A stretch of 64,000 nt of DNA from Bugulina stolonifera (Eukaryota > Bryozoa > Gymnolaemata > Cheilostomatida > Bugulidae), in assembly GCA_935421135.1 (NCBI GenBank), contig OW285191.1:10715700-10779699 (forward strand), read 5' to 3'. Shown piece after piece: positions 12,126 to 23,600 of the stretch. Every line of letters starts with the position of its first letter. The first letter of the stretch is position 1. The notes beneath the pieces are model-generated. The model worked only from the letters and a program-made list of their open reading frames with translations. It was not told the DNA's origin and did no database searches. Position numbers and translations under genes: made by a program.

Positions 12126-12639
12126 CACTGATGAACTCCTATATTGTATGTAAATGTGTTTTAATATCATCACATTGTCTAATCATACATATTTCTTTGT
12201 TTTTACTATTTTGTAAAGTTGCAAAATATTGTTTACTTGTTGAAATACTTTAAGCTAAATCTTTGAATAGCTTGTTGACCACAATTACTCTTCATTGAAT
12301 GAAGTTGAGCAGTACTTAATTTTTTATAACTTCCTCATTGTTGGCACATTTCCAACAACACAGAATTTCATAATGAAGGAAGTATCATTGAACATAAACC
12401 TGAATAACATATATATGAAGTAGCTTAACAGACTGATAGTGGTAGCATTTTACTAACAAATCCAACAACTTCATAAAATATAAATTTTAATGTTTTAGTT
12501 GTAGGCTACTATCTTTTATAAATATTAAAGTATTTTAGGTGGAAATTTACGGTACAGGTCTTGCACAGTTAGTTCAGTACGGTATATCATGGAGTTATGT
12601 ACATAGGTTTTTTAACATGTATAAATTAATATGAAAAAA

Positions 12640-13220
12640 TATTGAATGCGTGTCATCCCTGACTATGCTATGAACGAGTGACTTTATACAAAGATATACA
12701 TCATAGCTTTCTCAACCCGACAATTGTGCACGTAATGAAGTTAAGGAATGTGTACTCAGTATCTACATGCAAATGTAATTATTTCAGCAGACGATGCTGA
12801 CGGCATGGGGAGAAACAATTAGAGTAATTTGTTGTGGAATTTTTCTCACAGAATTGAAATATTCTCAACAAGGAAGATACCTGTTTGGCTTCTTCTTAAT
12901 TGTTCACTTAGATTGTGAAATTTTTATGCTTTAGTTCAGGCTAGCAGCTCATTGGTCTTTAGATTAGCAGAAGGCATACAGTGATCAGCTGAGGAGAATT
13001 CTCACAGAAGACGAACATTTTCTACCTCCACAAGGAAGTGATCTGTGTTGTTCAGCTTCCGTTATTTATAGCTCTTATAATTCCAACTCCTCTATTTCTT
13101 CAAATCTGATGAACAGATAGGTAGTTGAAATTCCTATCACTCCCAAAGAACGCAATATCCGATTCACATGCATGTTACCCACTGTCTAAAACCTGTAGCC
13201 AAAAACCTATACAACATAGA
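12640..13220. repeat. Spacer module with a U6 3'-end fragment (copy 1)
   Basis: Begins with a short degraded minus-strand U6 3' end (GAAAAAATATTGAATG, then CGTGTCATCC) fused to a block that recurs at about 19766-20360 and 22206-22680, with related blocks at 14480-14990 and 23090-23600. Shared landmarks are GAGTGACTTTATACAAAG, AAGTTAAGGAATGTGTACTC and GGAATTTTTCTCACAGAATT. No coding frame is conserved among the copies. Confidence 0.7.
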
Positions 13221-13703
13221 TTATTATATTATGTCTGTTATCTATACTATATTTTGTACTAGCTGTGCACTTTAGTTCAGTGACATATTTGAAAACTCAT
13301 ATTATACAATTTAGACATTGAATTCTATTTAATATTATATATTAGGAAAGAGAATCCTTCAAAGGTACACATAAATGTATTAGATCATCTACTCATCGCT
13401 GAGTTGGTTTATAACATGAAATAAAACTAAAGAACACACTGACCGAAAATTAGAAGCAGTATTATATTTCATTAATCTCTTTGATTCATTAGTAAAATAC
13501 TACCATTATTGTTCTGTTATAATACTATTTAATATTGCTCTTATATGTTATAATATTACGTTATGTCATTCAGGTACATATTGAATGATGCTTCCTTGAT
13601 TATAGAATTCAAAGTGCTTGTTTGTTTGGCTGTTTGTTTAGAACAGTGCAAACGGTGAAAAAGTTGGAATTAATTGACATAATATTTAAACCAAAATGAA
13701 AAA

Positions 13704-13806
13704 ATATGGAACGCTTCACGAATTTGCGTGTCATCCTTGCGCAGGGGCCATGCTAATCTTCTCTGTATCATTCCAATTTTATTATATGTACCTCCGAAGA
13801 GAGTAC
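13704..13806 (-). ncRNA. U6: U6 snRNA gene
   Basis: On the minus strand this reads a complete U6: a 5' stem with UUCG loop, the ACAGAGA box (ATACAGAGAAGATTAGC), the AGC triad region and telestem core (GATGACACGCAAATTCGTG), ending GCGTTCCATA followed by six T (13704-13699). The length of about 103 fits U6, the catalytic core snRNA of the spliceosome. The 5' flank is shared with the copies at 9477 and 20879. It lies about 2.85 kb upstream of cytokine pseudogene C, on the opposite strand. This and the copy at 20879 look intact. Confidence 0.9.
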
Positions 13807-13809
13807 ACA

Positions 13810-14290
13810 GACATATGTATAGTTTCTTCTTAAGTACCAGAGATAATGATGTCTCTATAACTAGTGTGCATGTAGGGAATTGTTAGAGAATTCCAGTATT
13901 TAACTTTAAACTGCAGCAACAGAAACATCACATAGTTCTATTTGAACACAGAATAATGTTTTTTGGTTGGAATGAATATGTAGTACAATTCTGAATATAT
14001 AAATCTATTAAAGCTTGATGAAATTAAAATTTAACAACCCCAGTTCCACAACTTTGAGCGAAGCCTTTGGATCTCATGTAAAGTCTGAAGCTATAAGGGT
14101 GGCAAAGGAAGGGGTAAAGAGGGCCCCCATCCCTTGTCTGTGGCTTTAAATATTCCCTTTACAATAATCCTCAGTCTCCTGTGTCCACTCATGGACAGTC
14201 AGAACTCTGTCCCATTGTCAGATGTAGATAGCTATAATAATTATAGGCTTTATTTTGAATAGCTTCACATAATAATAATAACATACTATA
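13810..14290. repeat. U6 5'-flank repeat block (inverted relative to 8.95-9.48 kb)
   Basis: Reverse-complement match to about 8950-9476 and direct match to about 20985-21470. The block includes GGGCCCCCATCCCTTGTCTG and a stretch with GGACAGTCAGAACTCTGTCC. It always abuts the 5' end of a U6 gene, so part of it probably acts as the U6 upstream promoter. Confidence 0.75.
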
Positions 14291-14479
14291 TCATCATTCA
14301 GTACATTAAAGTACCATGTCAGCAAAACATATAACTTATAGGACAAAATAAATTTCTTTGAATGGTACAAGGAGATAACAGTGTTGACAAGGAAGCATGT
14401 TATATAAAAATACAACTGTGAGATAGAGGAGTCAATATAGCCCCCATTATTTCGATGAATGAAAGAAGTTATACAAAGA

Positions 14480-14990
14480 TTGTCCTTCCTGATTGCAAAT
14501 TACCTTTAGTAACCGAGTTAAGGAATGTGTATTTAGTGGGTGCACTGAGTAGATTCACACATCTGATAACAAACATTCATTATGATATGTGGAGAAACAA
14601 TTCGAATGAGTAGTTGTGGAATTTTTCTCACAGAACTGAATTATTCTCTACAAGGAAGACACGCCTGTTTGGTTCATCCTTAATTGTTCACTTAGATTGT
14701 AAAGTGGCTATGTTTTGTTTCCAGCTGGCAGAAGGCACACAGTGATTGGCTGAGGAGAACTCTCACAGAAGATGAACATTTGCTGTGTCTAAAAGGAAGA
14801 GATCTGTGTTGTTCATCTTCTATTATTTCTAATTTATATGATTTTTAGTCTTGATAATCAACTTAGGCGTGCACTTAGAATTTCTATCATTGCCAAATAC
14901 TGCAGTATTATTACATTTACATGCGTGTTACCCACTGTGTAAAACCTGTAGCCGAAAACCTATATATAAAATATTATAATGATGTCTGTT
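14480..14990. repeat. Spacer module, related copy 2
   Basis: Diverged relative of the module at 12640-13220. It retains the AAGGAATGTGTAT, GGAGAAACAATT and TTTTTCTCACAGAA landmarks and the CAGTGATTGGCTGAGGAGAA segment shared with the copies near 19.7 and 23.1 kb. No gene is seen. Confidence 0.6.
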
Positions 14991-15297
14991 ATCTGTGCTA
15001 TATTCTGTATTGTGCGCTTGTAATTCAGTGACATAGTTGAAATAAGGTTATAAGAGCCATAAAGGTTATTTTATGTGATTTAGAAATTTAATGCTATTAT
15101 GTATTAGAAAATATAATTCATTGCAAGGCACACATCAATATATCAGCTAGACCATATTATACTTAATGCTAAGTTGGTTCATAACATGAAGTGAAACGAA
15201 AGAATACACTGCGCAGAAAACCGAACCAATATATTTGATTAATTTTCTGGGTTCACAAGTAACATGATGCCAATAGATTATTTTACTATTGTAATAC

Positions 15298-16015
15298 ATT
15301 AATGGTCACGTATAACTCTAACCTAGCCTCTAGACTACATGGCACTGGTGATATATATTTACATTGCATTACATTTGCTTGTACTGATTGTCTATGTAGT
15401 AGATTGTCACTTGTATACCTATAATGTGCACTACTGAGCAATTATGTCCTTTTATACCCATGTAAAGAGGGCTGACCTCTCAGAATTGCCTGATATAAAT
15501 TGTGTACATGATTCGGATGATTTTAAGCATCTTTTGTTGTACCAGACCTATTTTGGGTCGGCCATCGAGTTTCCGGCTGCCATCTTGTTGCACAATTTCC
15601 GGACGTCGTCTTTTTACGACACCACGTCGGCCTTTTTACCGAAACTTCCTCCGGAAGTTCTTATACTATATAAAGCACATTGTTTTTATGCTCATTGTCT
15701 CAGTTCATGCTTGGATTTCAATAAAGACACATCTATACTTATATACAAAGACTTTCACTTCGTAGATAGATCGTTCCAGTTGTCAAGGTCTTTGACCTTG
15801 CCTCCCGAACCGCGTTCCAGGTCGGATCATTCTCTTTATCAGTATAGTAAACAAGCATCGACTCGGGACCACATGGGTTGTCTTGAGTAGTTGTTTGACT
15901 ACTAGTACCTGTTGATCTTTCATGTAATGAGAAGGCCTAGCACCACTCATAGGCTCTTCATTTTGGTCAAGGGAGTCGTCTCAGGACGACAGCACAACCC
16001 CCCCAAAACCATTAC
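15298..16015. mobile_element. 718-bp inserted element, LTR-like, with 5-bp target duplication
   Basis: The paralogous flank of gene D (about 23890-23940) lacks this stretch, so it is an insertion. The sequence AATAC occurs on both sides (15293-15297 and 16016-16020), as a 5-bp target duplication would. The ends are short inverted repeats (TTAATGGT and ACCATTAC). Inside is a TATATAAA box at 15667-15674 and an AATAAA at 15720-15725, the promoter/poly(A) order of a long terminal repeat. Canonical TG...CA ends were not found, so a DNA element remains possible. The 148-codon open frame inside (15444-15890) resembles nothing I know. Confidence 0.6.
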
Positions 16016-16327
16016 AATACTTTTTATTATTCTTATATATTGTTTTGCTCAAGTAAATGTTGAATTATACTTCCTTAATTATAAAATTCCAAGTGCTTTA
16101 GAACAGTGCCAACAGAGAGGAAGTTAGAGGTCAAGTGTTGTCTAACTTTATTTAATGAAGAGTAATCGTGGTCAATAAGCTATTCAGATATTCAACTTAA
16201 AGTATTTTAACAGGTGAATAATGTTATGTTGTAACTTTACAAACTAACAGAAACAAAGAAATGTGTATGATTAGGCAATGTGATGATATGACAACACATT
16301 TACATGCAGTATATGAGTTCATCAGTG

Positions 16328-16549
16328 ACCAATGAGTGTGAACTTCCTACATATCTTGGAAATTATCGTATAGAGCCAAGAGAGTTCTTATCGCCTGTTG
16401 CAATATCTTGGAAAAAATATTTTATTCTACTTTCAAATCTATTCATTCTTGGTGATTCAGCTTACGACTTTGTAACGTCGTGGCATGGACACCTCTGCTG
16501 ATTTATGGACCAATGAATGAAACTTCCCAGATGGAAAATGGTATATAAA
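16328..16549 (+). promoter_or_regulatory. Promoter of cytokine pseudogene C with two CCAAT/ACTTCC modules
   Basis: TATATAAA at 16542-16549, the proximal composite element at 16509-16528 and the distal one at 16328-16348. The arrangement matches genes A, B and D, so the promoter is preserved although the coding part is broken. Confidence 0.6.
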
Positions 16550-16652
16550 CCGGTGTCTGTTAGAGAGATTTGAGTCAGCTCTAAAGTGTTCTGAGATATA
16601 CAAACATTTTCATGTATAAACAGTTTATATTAAAAAAATTGAACCACTAGAA

Positions 16653-18088
16653 ATGGAAGGAAAGTTTTACATTCTGATAATTTGTTGTTCTAGTTGCTGC
16701 AGTTAGTGGTTGTAGAGATCCCAGTGAAAGACAACTACTCAAACAACTGCTGAACAGTGGACAGCAGTCCAATGAAATGCCAGCTATCAGAGGTGAGTTT
16801 CTACAGTAAAATATTGCAAGTACAAATATATGATACGTCAGGTTGATAAAGGAGCAATAAGTTTGCAGAAAATGAACATATAAATTCAAAAATTCTTCAT
16901 TGCAGTTAAATTTATATGAGTATAGTTTTATATGTTAAGTTTTCAAAACCTCTGAGTAGATTCAATACGAAGAGTTTAGCCACTGCTGCTAAATATAAAC
17001 TAACAGACAAACAGGCATTATTGCAGTTTCTGATGTGGAAATTTTAGTCTTGAATTCATATCACTGAGGTTAACAACAGTAAACCACTATATTAGACTAC
17101 TACCTTTTAAGTTCCACAGAGATTATCTTAATACAATGTATGTATACAAGTCATGTCTGTAGCTAAACTATTATTATTCTGTAGACACGACTATGACACG
17201 TACAACTGTGAGGTCAGTCAAGGTCAGGTTCCCAGAACTGTTTGAGGATGTGACATCTGTCAGCGCCGCATCTGAATGTAGTCCTACAGATCCATCTGGA
17301 GGAATCTACCAGAGATCTACCTGTCCATGGAATGTTGAAAAATATTTACAGTATAATTGTAAGAGATACTCACGTCTTTATTTTTGATTCAATTTCTGTG
17401 CTAAATTTTTGAAATGAACCGTAGCCTTCTATGCAGATAGCAAGGCTCTAGCTAGATGTTGAGCATTAACTATGTCTAACAATGACATAAATTAAATTTA
17501 TTTGCATCTATTGAGGCTGTCTATCAGGGGCGGATATAGGAAAAATTTCAACACCAGCCTATTTCCGAGAAGTCATGGATTTCACGGGTCTGAGTGAGTT
17601 AATACAAGATAAGTGTGGAACATGAACATGTATGGGTACAGTCTACACATATAACATGCCTATTACAACAGTATACAATGACTGTGCTGACTGAGCCAGT
17701 AAATAGAAAATGAATTGAAGCCTAGGCATGCATAGTATTGATAGTTTACAGAGCACAGCGAGTATTGCATGCTTGATTGAACACACGCCTAGGATTGTGG
17801 CGTGGGTGCCTATAGCCACCCCTGCCGTCTATTAAAATATCCCTTCATCTCATTTTATTTAGGACTTACAAGTTCAACACCACTCTGCAGAGATTCCCTA
17901 GACGGATTCTGGAGGCTGTGTCTACGTGTAGCTCTAGAGATAACAAGTGTGGACCAAGAAGATCTTGTCAACCAGTTATGGTGAATGTGGAAGTTCTCAA
18001 GAAGACTGAGAAATGTAAACGTGGCTACAGAGTGTATGAAAGGGAGACAATACAGATACCAAGATCTTTCACATGTGCAGCTTATTAG
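16653..18088 (+). pseudogene. IL-17-like cytokine, copy C, broken
   Basis: Cognate exons are 16653-16792, 17185-17329 and 17863-18088. Relative to copies B and D, exon 1 lacks two bases in the signal-peptide codons around 16684. This shifts the frame to a TAG within about 20 codons. The exon 2 donor also reads GA instead of GT at 17330. The next GT donor at about 17357 would create an in-frame TGA with exon 3. Exon 3 is intact and nearly identical to B and D, so loss is recent. A 300-bp hAT-like insertion sits in intron 2. Two independent breaks make a sequencing error an unlikely full explanation. Confidence 0.8.
17525..17824. mobile_element. hAT-type non-autonomous element in intron 2 of copy C
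   Basis: The ends are inverted repeats (CAGGGGCGGATATAGG and, inverted, CAGGGGTGGCTATAGG; 14 of 16 match). It is flanked by CTGTCTAT and CCGTCTAT, a 7/8-matching 8-bp target duplication, as hAT elements produce. The cognate intron of copy D lacks it, giving an empty site for comparison. No transposase frame is present. Confidence 0.85.
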
Positions 18089-18463
18089 AGTGACAGTGTT
18101 CATTGAAACTTAGATAAATATTATATTTAACTAGTAGGTTAGGTTGTATCTACATGTACATGCGTGTTTTGGCCATAACAAAAACGTACATGTATTTTAC
18201 AGTTATTTCTAACAACGTCTATTTTTTAAAATAATTAAATTTTTTCCTGTGGGATAATTTCCAAATGAATCTGTGTGTGAATCAATTCCCGGTGCATTCA
18301 GTATCTATATGCTCTAGCTTTCTTGTCATTTTGACATTCTATATTCAGTGAAGTTGTATGCTATACTAATTTTACACGATCTAATATCCGGTGACACTCC
18401 TGTACAACACAACATTCTATCTGTGACAATTATTTTATCCTCTATTTGATATCTGTATGAAAT

Positions 18464-18469
18464 AATAAA
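18464..18469 (+). terminator. Polyadenylation signal of cytokine copy C
   Basis: AATAATAAAGTGTG about 375 bases after the stop codon, the same string as after copies A, B and D. Confidence 0.6.
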
Positions 18470-18570
18470 GTGTGAATAGAAGCAATCTAGGTTACCTGTT
18501 ATACTGACTATTTTTTTCTAATGCTTGTATTACAGATACAATTCAGCTGTAGCATTACTTGGTCTGCTAT

Positions 18571-18810
18571 TCAGTTGATATAGTCAGTTGATATAGTCAG
18601 TTGATATAGTCAGTTGATATATAGTCAGTTGATATAGTCAGTTGATATAGTCAGTTGATATATAGTCAGTTTATATAGTCAGTTGATATAGTCAGTTGAT
18701 ATAGTCAGTTGATATAGTCAGTTGATATAGTCAGTTGATATAGTCAGTTGATATAGTCAGTTGATATAGTCAGTTGATATAGTCAGTTGATATAATCAGT
18801 TGATATAGTC
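18571..18810. repeat. 13-bp minisatellite (AGTCAGTTGATAT)n
   Basis: About 18 tandem copies of AGTCAGTTGATAT, some with an extra TA and a few with single substitutions. A remnant of only a few degenerate units exists downstream of gene D (about 26318-26385), so the array expanded after the C/D duplication or shrank at D. Confidence 0.95.
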
Positions 18811-19182
18811 CGTGAAACTTCCTTAGATATATGATTCATTTGAATTTAAACCCAGCTCATAATGTACATGTATATACATACATAGTTACATACATGTATG
18901 ATGCACATATACATGTATATACATTATACATGCGTTGTACGTCATATACATGTATATATGACTTGTGTATATGCATATATTATCTGTATTGTGCACATAC
19001 GCTCTACTGATGGAATGAACCAAAGTGACAAGGCATTATCATGGAGTTATAATCCCTTACCTTTACCTTTCTTTATCATTGAATAGCAAAATGTGAAGTT
19101 ATAACATTACCTCATCTATTGTGTATGCATATGTCATAGAGTTACAGTATCATGGAGTATGTACATACATGTAGAATGAAAA

Positions 19183-19367
19183 AATATGGAACGCTTCACG
19201 AATTTGCGCGTCATCCTTGCACACTGGTCATGATGATGGTTCCTCTGGAGCGCGACCCCGGTCAGCCAATCAGAGACGACTAATTGGAACAACTCTCAAT
19301 GATAAACATACAATGCTAATCTTCTCTTTATCGTTCCAATTTTACTATATATGTACCTTTGAAGCTA
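19183..19367 (-). pseudogene. U6 snRNA pseudogene interrupted by foreign sequence
   Basis: The minus strand shows the U6 3' half (19183-19219) and 5' half (about 19310-19367), but the segment after CATCCTTGC is replaced or split by roughly 90 bases of unrelated, GC-richer sequence (about 19220-19308). The critical CCCCTGCGCA stretch is lost, so it cannot give a normal U6. Its position downstream of C mirrors the U6-like gene at 9477 downstream of B. Confidence 0.8.
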
Positions 19368-19765
19368 CATGTATAATAATTACATGTATAGACTTTATTT
19401 TGGATGATTCAGATCTTCACAGAATAATAATATATTTATATTGCTATTCACTGATAGTTATCATAATATAGTATACCAAATCAGCAAATTATATACATGT
19501 AGCTGATAGGATAAGATAAGATAAATTTCTTTGAATGTACATCGAAATAACAGTGTAACTATATAAAAAACAGCAACTTTGAGGGAGAGGAGTAAATATA
19601 TAATATTATTTTTATGAGCGAGAGAAGGTATACAGAGATATAAATTTTTTTCTGATTGCAAGTTCTCTTCAGTTATTTGGTGGGTATACTGAATAGATTC
19701 TCACCCATATATCTCAACATCTTCATTATGACTTGTGAAGAAACAATTAGAATGAGTAGTTGTGA

Positions 19766-20360
19766 AAATATGGAATGCTTCACGAGTTTACGTGTCATCC
19801 CTGACTATGCTATGAATGAGTGACTTTATACAAAGATATACATTATAGCCTTCTCAACCCGACAATTTCGCACACAGCGAAGTTAAGGAATGTGTACTCA
19901 GTATTTACATGCAAATGTAATTATTTCAAAAAAACAATGCTGACTATATGGGGAGAAACAATTAGAGTGATTTGTTGTGGAATTTTTCTCACAGAGTTAA
20001 AGTTTTCTCAACAAGGAAGACAAACCTATTTGGTTTCTCCTTAATTGTCCACTTAGATTGTGAAATTGTTGTGTTTTAGCTCAGGCTAGCAGCCTATTGG
20101 TTGTTAAATTAGCAGAAGACACACTGTGATTGGCTGAGGAGGTTTCTCACAGAAAATGAACATTTTCTACCTCTACAAGGAAGAGATCTGTGTTGTTCAT
20201 CTTCTGTTGTTTATAGCTCATTTAATTTCAACTTCTTTATTTCTTCAAATCTGATAAACAGATAGGCAGTTGAAATTCCTATCATTCCCAAAGAATGCAA
20301 TATCACATTTACATTGCACATGAATGTCTAAAACCTGCATCTGAAAACCTATACAACATA
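19766..20360. repeat. Spacer module with a U6 3'-end fragment (copy 3)
   Basis: Starts with a minus-strand U6 3' end (ATATGGAATGCTTCACGAG to GTGTCATCC), then switches at CTGACTATGC to the same module as at 12640-13220. The switch point at GTCATCC is the same as in copy 1. No gene is seen in 19740-20870. Confidence 0.75.
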
Positions 20361-20878
20361 AATTATTATATGCCTGTTATCTATACTATATTTTGTACTG
20401 TGCACTTATAATTCATTGACGTATTTGGAAACTCATACACATATTTTACAATTTAGAAATTTAATTCTATTTAATATTGTATATTAGATAAGACAACCCA
20501 TCAAAAGGTACACATCAATTGAGTGGACTATATTACACTCATCCACTAAGTTGGTTTATAACAAGAAATAAACTAAAAGACACACTGATCAGAAGCTAGA
20601 ACCAATATTATTATATTTTATTATCTGTTGGATTCGTTAGTCAAATACTACCATTATCGTTCTGTTATAATACTATATAGTCAAATACTGTCATTACCAT
20701 TCTGTTGTAATACTTTACCCTACTCTCATGCTGTAGTATATGCAGCATCCAGGTACAAGTTGAATGATACTTCCTTAATAATAAAATTCAAAGTTTGTTT
20801 GTTATTTTTTTGGAACAGTGCAAACAGCAAAGAAGTTAGAATTAATTGACATGCAATATATTTAAACAAAAATGAAAA

Positions 20879-20982
20879 AATATGGAACGCTTCACGAATT
20901 TGCGTGTCATCCTTGCGCAGGGGCCATGCTAATCTTCTCTGTATCATTCCAATTTTATTATATGTACCTCCGAAGAGAGTAC
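20879..20982 (-). ncRNA. U6: U6 snRNA gene
   Basis: Complete U6 on the minus strand, apparently identical in the core to the copy at 13704. It has a 5' UUCG stem-loop, ACAGAGA box, GATGACACGCAAATTCGTG core, GCGTTCCATA end and a six-T terminator (20880-20875). The 5' flank block is shared with the other two copies. It lies about 3.65 kb upstream of cytokine gene D on the opposite strand, the same relation as 13704 to C. Confidence 0.9.
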
Positions 20983-20984
20983 AC

Positions 20985-21470
20985 AGACATCTGCATAGTC
21001 TCTTCTTAAGTACCAGAGATCATGATTTACCTGTAACCAGTGTGCATATAGAGTATTGTTAGAGAATTCCAGTATTTAACTTTAAACTGCAGCAACAGAA
21101 ACATCACATAGTTCTATTTGAACACAGAATAATGTTTTTTGGTTAAAATGAATATGTAGTACAATTCTGGATATATAAATCTAATAAAGTTTGATGAAAT
21201 TATGATTTAACAACCCCAGTTCCACAACTTTAAGAAAAGCCTTTGGATCTCATGTAAAATCTGAAACTATAAGGGTGGTAAAGAAAGGTGTATAGAGGGC
21301 CCCCATCCCTTGTCTGTGGCTTTAAATATTCCCTTCACCATAATCCTCACTCTTCTGTGTCTACTGCAATCAATCAGAACTCTGTCCCATCGTCAGATGT
21401 AGATAGCTATAATAATTATAGGCTTTATTTTGGATACCATTCAACAATATCTTCACATAATAATAACATA
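20985..21470. repeat. U6 5'-flank repeat block (copy 3)
   Basis: Direct copy of 13810-14290 and inverted copy of 8950-9476, immediately 5' of the U6 gene at 20879-20982. The following 21480-22200 shows no gene and no recognised repeat beyond ACATGTAC palindromes. Confidence 0.75.
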
Positions 21471-22205
21471 TAATATTGTTATTCACTAGTAGCTATCATC
21501 TATGGTGCATTGATTCAGTACATGAACATACCTAACCTACAAACATTCTTTTCCCAACCAAGATATGGGGAAATTAATATATTATTTCTTTGGCAGCGCT
21601 AGTTTATTCAGTTCCTAGATAGACGTACATGTACATGCCGTATTTGTTATTAGAAGAAAAACAACTCAATATTCGATGAAAAAGATAAAAACCAATCAAA
21701 ACTCACTTTATTCTTATAGTTTCTCCTACTATCTATTTTGTAAGTTCCACGGTCTAACATATAAGCAAAGCAGTCATGAAAAATGATTGTGAAATATTCA
21801 TCGTCACCTGTGCAGGCTTCCTTCATCTGACATTGATATTATTAGTCAAATTTTCTTCACACTTAGGATCATAGTACAAAACATGTTAATGTAAGGAAAG
21901 GTTTTCTATCATGGTATTCACTGAAGGTAAGTAGAGAGAATATGTAGTGATTGGTTGTACATGTACAACTGCTGGAAGGAAAGATTTGTTCTAATTTTAC
22001 CAGAATCAGATTCCCTAGTTAACTATTGGTCTGTTGTGATTTTGAAGCCCTTCTACCTGTAGTTTGCCCAGTTGGACCTACATGTACATGTAATTAGATA
22101 TTGACGAATGACACATAAAGACATGTTACGTGGAAAGTGTATTATTAACATGTGCACATATACATGTATAAAATCTTTGTAGTGATACAACAGTGGGGTT
22201 GATGA

Positions 22206-22900
22206 GACAATAGCCCTGACTGTACTATGAATGAGTGATTTTATACAAATATCTACATCATGGCCTTCTCAACCCGATAATTTTGCACGTAACGAAGTTA
22301 AGGAATGTGTACTCAGTATTACTATTTACATGCAGAATGTAATCATTTTAGCAGACAATGCTGACGTTATGGGGAGAAACAATATTTCTCACAGAATTGA
22401 ATGATTTCTCTACATGGAAGACACGTGTTTGGTTCATCCTTAATTGTTCACTTAGATTGTGAAATGGTTATGTTTTAGTTCAGGCTGGCCGTTCATTGGT
22501 TGCTTAATTAGCAGAAGGCACACAGTGATTCGCTGTTATTTATAATTCATATAATTCCTAGTCCTTTATTTCTCCAAATCAGATAATCAGTTTAGGTGTG
22601 CAGTAGAAATTTCTAAAGAATGCAATAACACATTTACATGCATGCTACCCACTGTCTAAAACCTGCAACCTAACGCCTACTGAAACTATAAGGGTGGTAA
22701 AGGAAGGGGTATAGAGGGTCTCCATCCATTGTCTGTAGCTTTAAATATTCCCTTTACCATAATCCTCACTCTTCTGTGTCCACTCACAATCTGTCTGAAC
22801 TGTGTCCCATTGTCAGATGTAGATAGCTATAATAATTATAGGCTTTATTTTGGATACTTCAGATTTTCACATAATAATAACATATTATGATTGATATTCA
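22206..22900. repeat. Spacer module copy 4 plus partial U6 5'-flank block
   Basis: 22206-22680 repeats the CTGACTGTACTATGAATGAG and AAGTTAAGGAATGTGTACTC module without a recognisable U6 fragment in front. 22680-22900 repeats part of the U6 5'-flank block, but no U6 gene is attached, so the cassette has lost its U6. Confidence 0.65.
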
Positions 22901-23089
22901 CTGGTAGTTATCATAATATAGTATACCAAATCAGCAAATTATATAGCTGATAGGATAAGATAAGATAAATTTTTTTGAATGGTATATGGAAATAACAAGG
23001 AAGCATGTTATATAAAAATAATAATATTATTTCTATGAATGAGATAAGTCATACAAATAAAAGTATATGCCCTTCCTGATTTGCAAATT

Positions 23090-23600
23090 CCCTTCAATAA
23101 TGAAGTTTTGCAATGTGTATTTGGTGGGTGCACTGAGTAGATTCACGTCTATATCTCAACAAACATTCATGATATTTGTGGAGAACAATTAAAATGAGTA
23201 GTTGTAGAATTTTTCTCACAGAGTTGAAGTATTCTCTACAAGGAAGATACCTGATTGGTTTATCCTTAATTGTTCAATTAGATTGTGAAATTGTTACTTT
23301 TTCGTTCAGGCCAGAAGTTCAGTGGAAGGTAAATTAGCAGAAGACACACAGTGATTGGCTGAGGAGATTTCTCACAGAAGATGAACATTTTTTACCTCTA
23401 CAAGCAAAGATCTGTGTTTTCATCTTCTGTTATTTACAATTAATATAATTCCAATTCCTTTATTTCGCCAAATCGGATAATCAGCTTAGATATGCAGTAG
23501 AAATTTCTGTTGTCCCCAAAGAATACAATATTACATTTACATGCATGTTACCCACTGTCTAAAACCTGTAACCACAAACCTATACACAAATATTATTATA
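23090..23600. repeat. Spacer module, related copy 5
   Basis: Closest to the copy at 14480-14990: it shares the CAATGTGTATTTGGTGGGTG and CAGTGATTGGCTGAGGAG segments. It occupies the equivalent place upstream of D that 14480-14990 holds upstream of C. Confidence 0.6.

Noticed and set aside
15444..15890. 148-codon open frame
   Set aside because: Lies wholly within the inserted LTR-like element, crosses its TATA and AATAAA signals and resembles no known protein.
17193..17387. Exon 2 of copy C read as a separate complete gene
   Set aside because: It only reads on because the donor is mutated; the region after 17330 is former intron.
18571..18810. Regularly repeated units as a possible CRISPR array
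   Set aside because: Units are contiguous 13-mers with no spacers, in an animal genome; it is a minisatellite.
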